Shown: positions 62,255 through 64,000 of the stretch, piece by piece
Numbering within the stretch: the first letter of the stretch is position 1
Layout of the letters: each line of letters begins with the position of its first letter
NCBI GenBank assembly: GCA_903844155.1
Contig: CAIMSU010000223.1
Span: 1 to 64,000 of the forward strand
Source of the DNA: an uncultured Pseudomonadota bacterium
Lineage (GTDB): Bacteria > Myxococcota_A > UBA796 > SXON01
Direction: 5' to 3'
Length of the DNA stretch: 64,000 nucleotides
The notes under the pieces: generated by a model
The model's database searches: none
Seen by the model: only the letters and a program-made list of their open reading frames with translations
Told to the model about the DNA's origin: nothing
Program-made: the position numbers and the translations under genes

Positions 62255-64000
62255 CTAGAGTCCGCAGTCGTCGGAGCAGCCGTCCTGCGTCCCGAGCGTG
62301 TTTCCAGAGAGGTCGTTCGCGGCGCAGGAGGTGAACGTCGCGTCCGTGCACGCCATGCCAAACCGGGAGTTCCCGGTGATCACGTTGGACTCCACGTCCG
62401 CCGCAGCGACGTTCTTGAGCGTGACCCCGACCGACCGGCCCGTGACGGAGGAGTTGGTGATGGTGCCGGACGCCAGCGTCGAGAACTCCATCCCATTGGA
62501 GTCGCCGCCGCCAACGGTCACGTTGTCCACCTCCACCGTGCTGTCTCCTGCGCTCCGACCAGTCACGCTCACACCGTCGCCGGTCGGCGCGGGAAAGCTG
62601 GCGTTTGAGATGGACACATCCGCGAGGTTGCTGGCGCTGACCGCCGTGCCGGTCACGGCGTCGAACTCGAGGTTGGAGAGCGCGATGTACGAGGACCCGC
62701 TGGTGTAGCTGTACAGCGAGATCCCGCCGCCGAGGGCGTTGCCGATCGTGAGCCCGTCGATGACCACGAGCGGATCCTGCGAGTACCAGTACCCGTAGAC
62801 CGCGCCCGACGCCTGCGACGCGCCGACGGTGCCGATGTCGATGTTCGAGAACTCCAGGCCGCACTCGTAGTCGCTGACCAGGTAGGACTGCAGGGTGTCG
62901 GCGGTCAGGCCGTTGATGATGAGATCCCCGGCCACGACGTTTCCGCTCTGGTCGTAGCCATCGTCGGCGTAGGCCAGGGGCGGGTAGCTGGTGTACGTGA
63001 CGGGGTAACCGTCCTCCAACACGCCATCCTGGTAGTACGAGTAGCTCTGCGTGAGCCCACCCGTCGTGCCAACCGTGTTGTCGTCGAGCTCAACCGACCC
63101 GCCGTTGACGGAGACCAGCGCCCCGTTGAGACCGTCGACGCTGTTGCCCTTGAAAAGCGTGCGGGCGTTGTCCGAGGCGACGAGGATGTCAGCCGCATAC
63201 GTCGTGAACGTCGAGTCGCTGACCTCAACGTCTGCGAGGTAGCTGTAGATCGCCTCCACGCCGCCGGTGAAGGTGGAGCCCGTGATGACATCCGTGCTGC
63301 TGTTCAGCGAGATGTCCACACCGGAGATCGAGGTGTACTCGTAGGTGATGGTGTGCCCGCTGCCGTCGTCGTAGGAGTACGAGTCAGTCGCCGTGAGGTC
63401 ATTCCCGGTGAACGAGCTGTCCGTGACCGTGGTCGCGCCGATGTAGTCCCAGAGGCTCCCGAGCGCGGAGTAGCCGGTGAACGCGGAGTTGGTGAGCGTG
63501 ACCGCCCCCTCGAAGTTCAGCAGGGAGCTGCACGCGCTGTCCGAGAACGTCGTCGCGTCGACCTTGGCCCGGCCCGTGGCGACCACCATGCCCCAGCCCT
63601 GGTTTCCGCTGAACACCCCGCCGGTCATGGTGATGTCCCCGCCGTTGATCAGCATGGCCGGTGAATCCGAGATGACGTAGCCCCCGCTCGGGTCGACGCA
63701 CGGCGTCGCCAGCTCGGGCTCGCGCAGGTTCGTGACGCTGACGTTCGTCGCCGTGGTGGACGCACCGGACAGGTAGATGCCGTTGCGGCCGGTGCTGTCG
63801 ACGGTGAGGTTGGTCAACGTCGCGACGGTGGACGTGGCGGTGAATGGGGCGATCAACACGCCGAAGTCGTTGAAGCCAGTGACCGCGTCGTCCGTCAACG
63901 TCACCCCGACGTCGGCGGCGATGAAGACACCCCCGCAGGCATAGTTGCCCCCGTTGAACGCTGCGTAGTTGTTGTCACAGGCGGTGGTCGCGTCCGCGGA
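62255..64000 (-). CDS. Right-handed beta-helix surface protein, 5' end outside window
   Basis: The last 581 residues of a larger protein; the frame stays open to the window edge. It is made of short repeats rich in Thr, Ser, Asn, Val and Gly (TNxTVDSTGRNGIYLSG, VTDSSFTGND) typical of parallel beta-helix proteins such as pectate-lyase-like or adhesin folds. The C-terminus has Cys-rich DGCSDDCGL. It is probably secreted or surface-exposed. The TAG stop is in frame with the rhomboid gene that follows. Confidence 0.8.
   Translation of the reverse strand, partial: SADATTACDNNYAAFNGGNYACGGVFIAADVGVTLTDDAVTGFNDFGVLIAPFTATSTVATLTNLTVDSTGRNGIYLSGASTTATNVSVTNLREPELATPCVDPSGGYVISDSPAMLINGGDITMTGGVFSGNQGWGMVVATGRAKVDATTFSDSACSSLLNFEGAVTLTNSAFTGYSALGSLWDYIGATTVTDSSFTGNDLTATDSYSYDDGSGHTITYEYTSISGVDISLNSSTDVITGSTFTGGVEAIYSYLADVEVSDSTFTTYAADILVASDNARTLFKGNSVDGLNGALVSVNGGSVELDDNTVGTTGGLTQSYSYYQDGVLEDGYPVTYTSYPPLAYADDGYDQSGNVVAGDLIINGLTADTLQSYLVSDYECGLEFSNIDIGTVGASQASGAVYGYWYSQDPLVVIDGLTIGNALGGGISLYSYTSGSSYIALSNLEFDAVTGTAVSASNLADVSISNASFPAPTGDGVSVTGRSAGDSTVEVDNVTVGGGDSNGMEFSTLASGTITNSSVTGRSVGVTLKNVAAADVESNVITGNSRFGMACTDATFTSCAANDLSGNTLGTQDGCSDDCGL

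Overview
The window looks like chromosomal DNA from a Myxococcota (former Deltaproteobacteria) bacterium or a close relative. It is very GC-rich and compact. Its surface proteins carry MopE-type Asp/Cys repeats (DADGDGYG, CDGxDNDCDG), and three end in MYXO-CTERM-like tails (Cys, hydrophobic stretch, Arg cluster). Lipoproteins are numerous. The assignment rests on protein style, since no rRNA gene is present. The only stable RNA gene I find is rnpB.

Layout: 1-15.2 kb holds housekeeping genes (queE, a TrmN6-like methyltransferase, purD, purH, bioB-bioF) mixed with surface genes, including a lipoprotein gene split by a small palindromic insertion. 15.3-21.4 kb has surface and lipoprotein genes, rnpB, and an operon of two glycosyltransferases, a lipoprotein and an outer-membrane protein. 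21.5-27.7 kb has a ZIP-like transporter, an M61 peptidase, an FHA-GGDEF protein and an FG-GAP lipoprotein. 27.7-38.6 kb is one tightly coupled cell-envelope signalling operon: two FHA-type proteins, a PP2C phosphatase, a RodA/FtsW-PBP fusion, a Ser/Thr-kinase-like protein, a histidine kinase and an OmpR-type regulator. Its order matches the actinobacterial fhaA-fhaB-pstP-rodA-pbpA-pkn cluster. 38.6-49.2 kb has surface proteins, moaD-moaE-trmB, an ATP-grasp enzyme, trxB, queG, a DUF3142-like lipoprotein and a large exported protein. 49.1-55.9 kb is an operon of a biotin-carboxylase-like protein and two aspartoacylase-like proteins, all three lacking key active-site residues, followed by a CPA2 antiporter with UspA-like domains and a polytopic membrane protein. 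55.9-64 kb has a DUF2520-type protein, a conserved 56-residue protein, an arylsulfotransferase-like lipoprotein, an S41 protease, a small lipoprotein, a LON-domain protein, a rhomboid protease and a beta-helix surface protein that runs off the window.

Recurring traits are ATGA/GTGA start-stop overlaps inside operons, convergent genes overlapping at their 3' ends, and -10-like hexamers 5-8 nt before start codons, which suggests many leaderless mRNAs. The likeliest candidates for something undescribed are the envelope operon with its synthase fusion, the pseudoenzyme trio at 53.1-55.9 kb, and two kinds of palindromic element (7169-7378 and 12976-13057).
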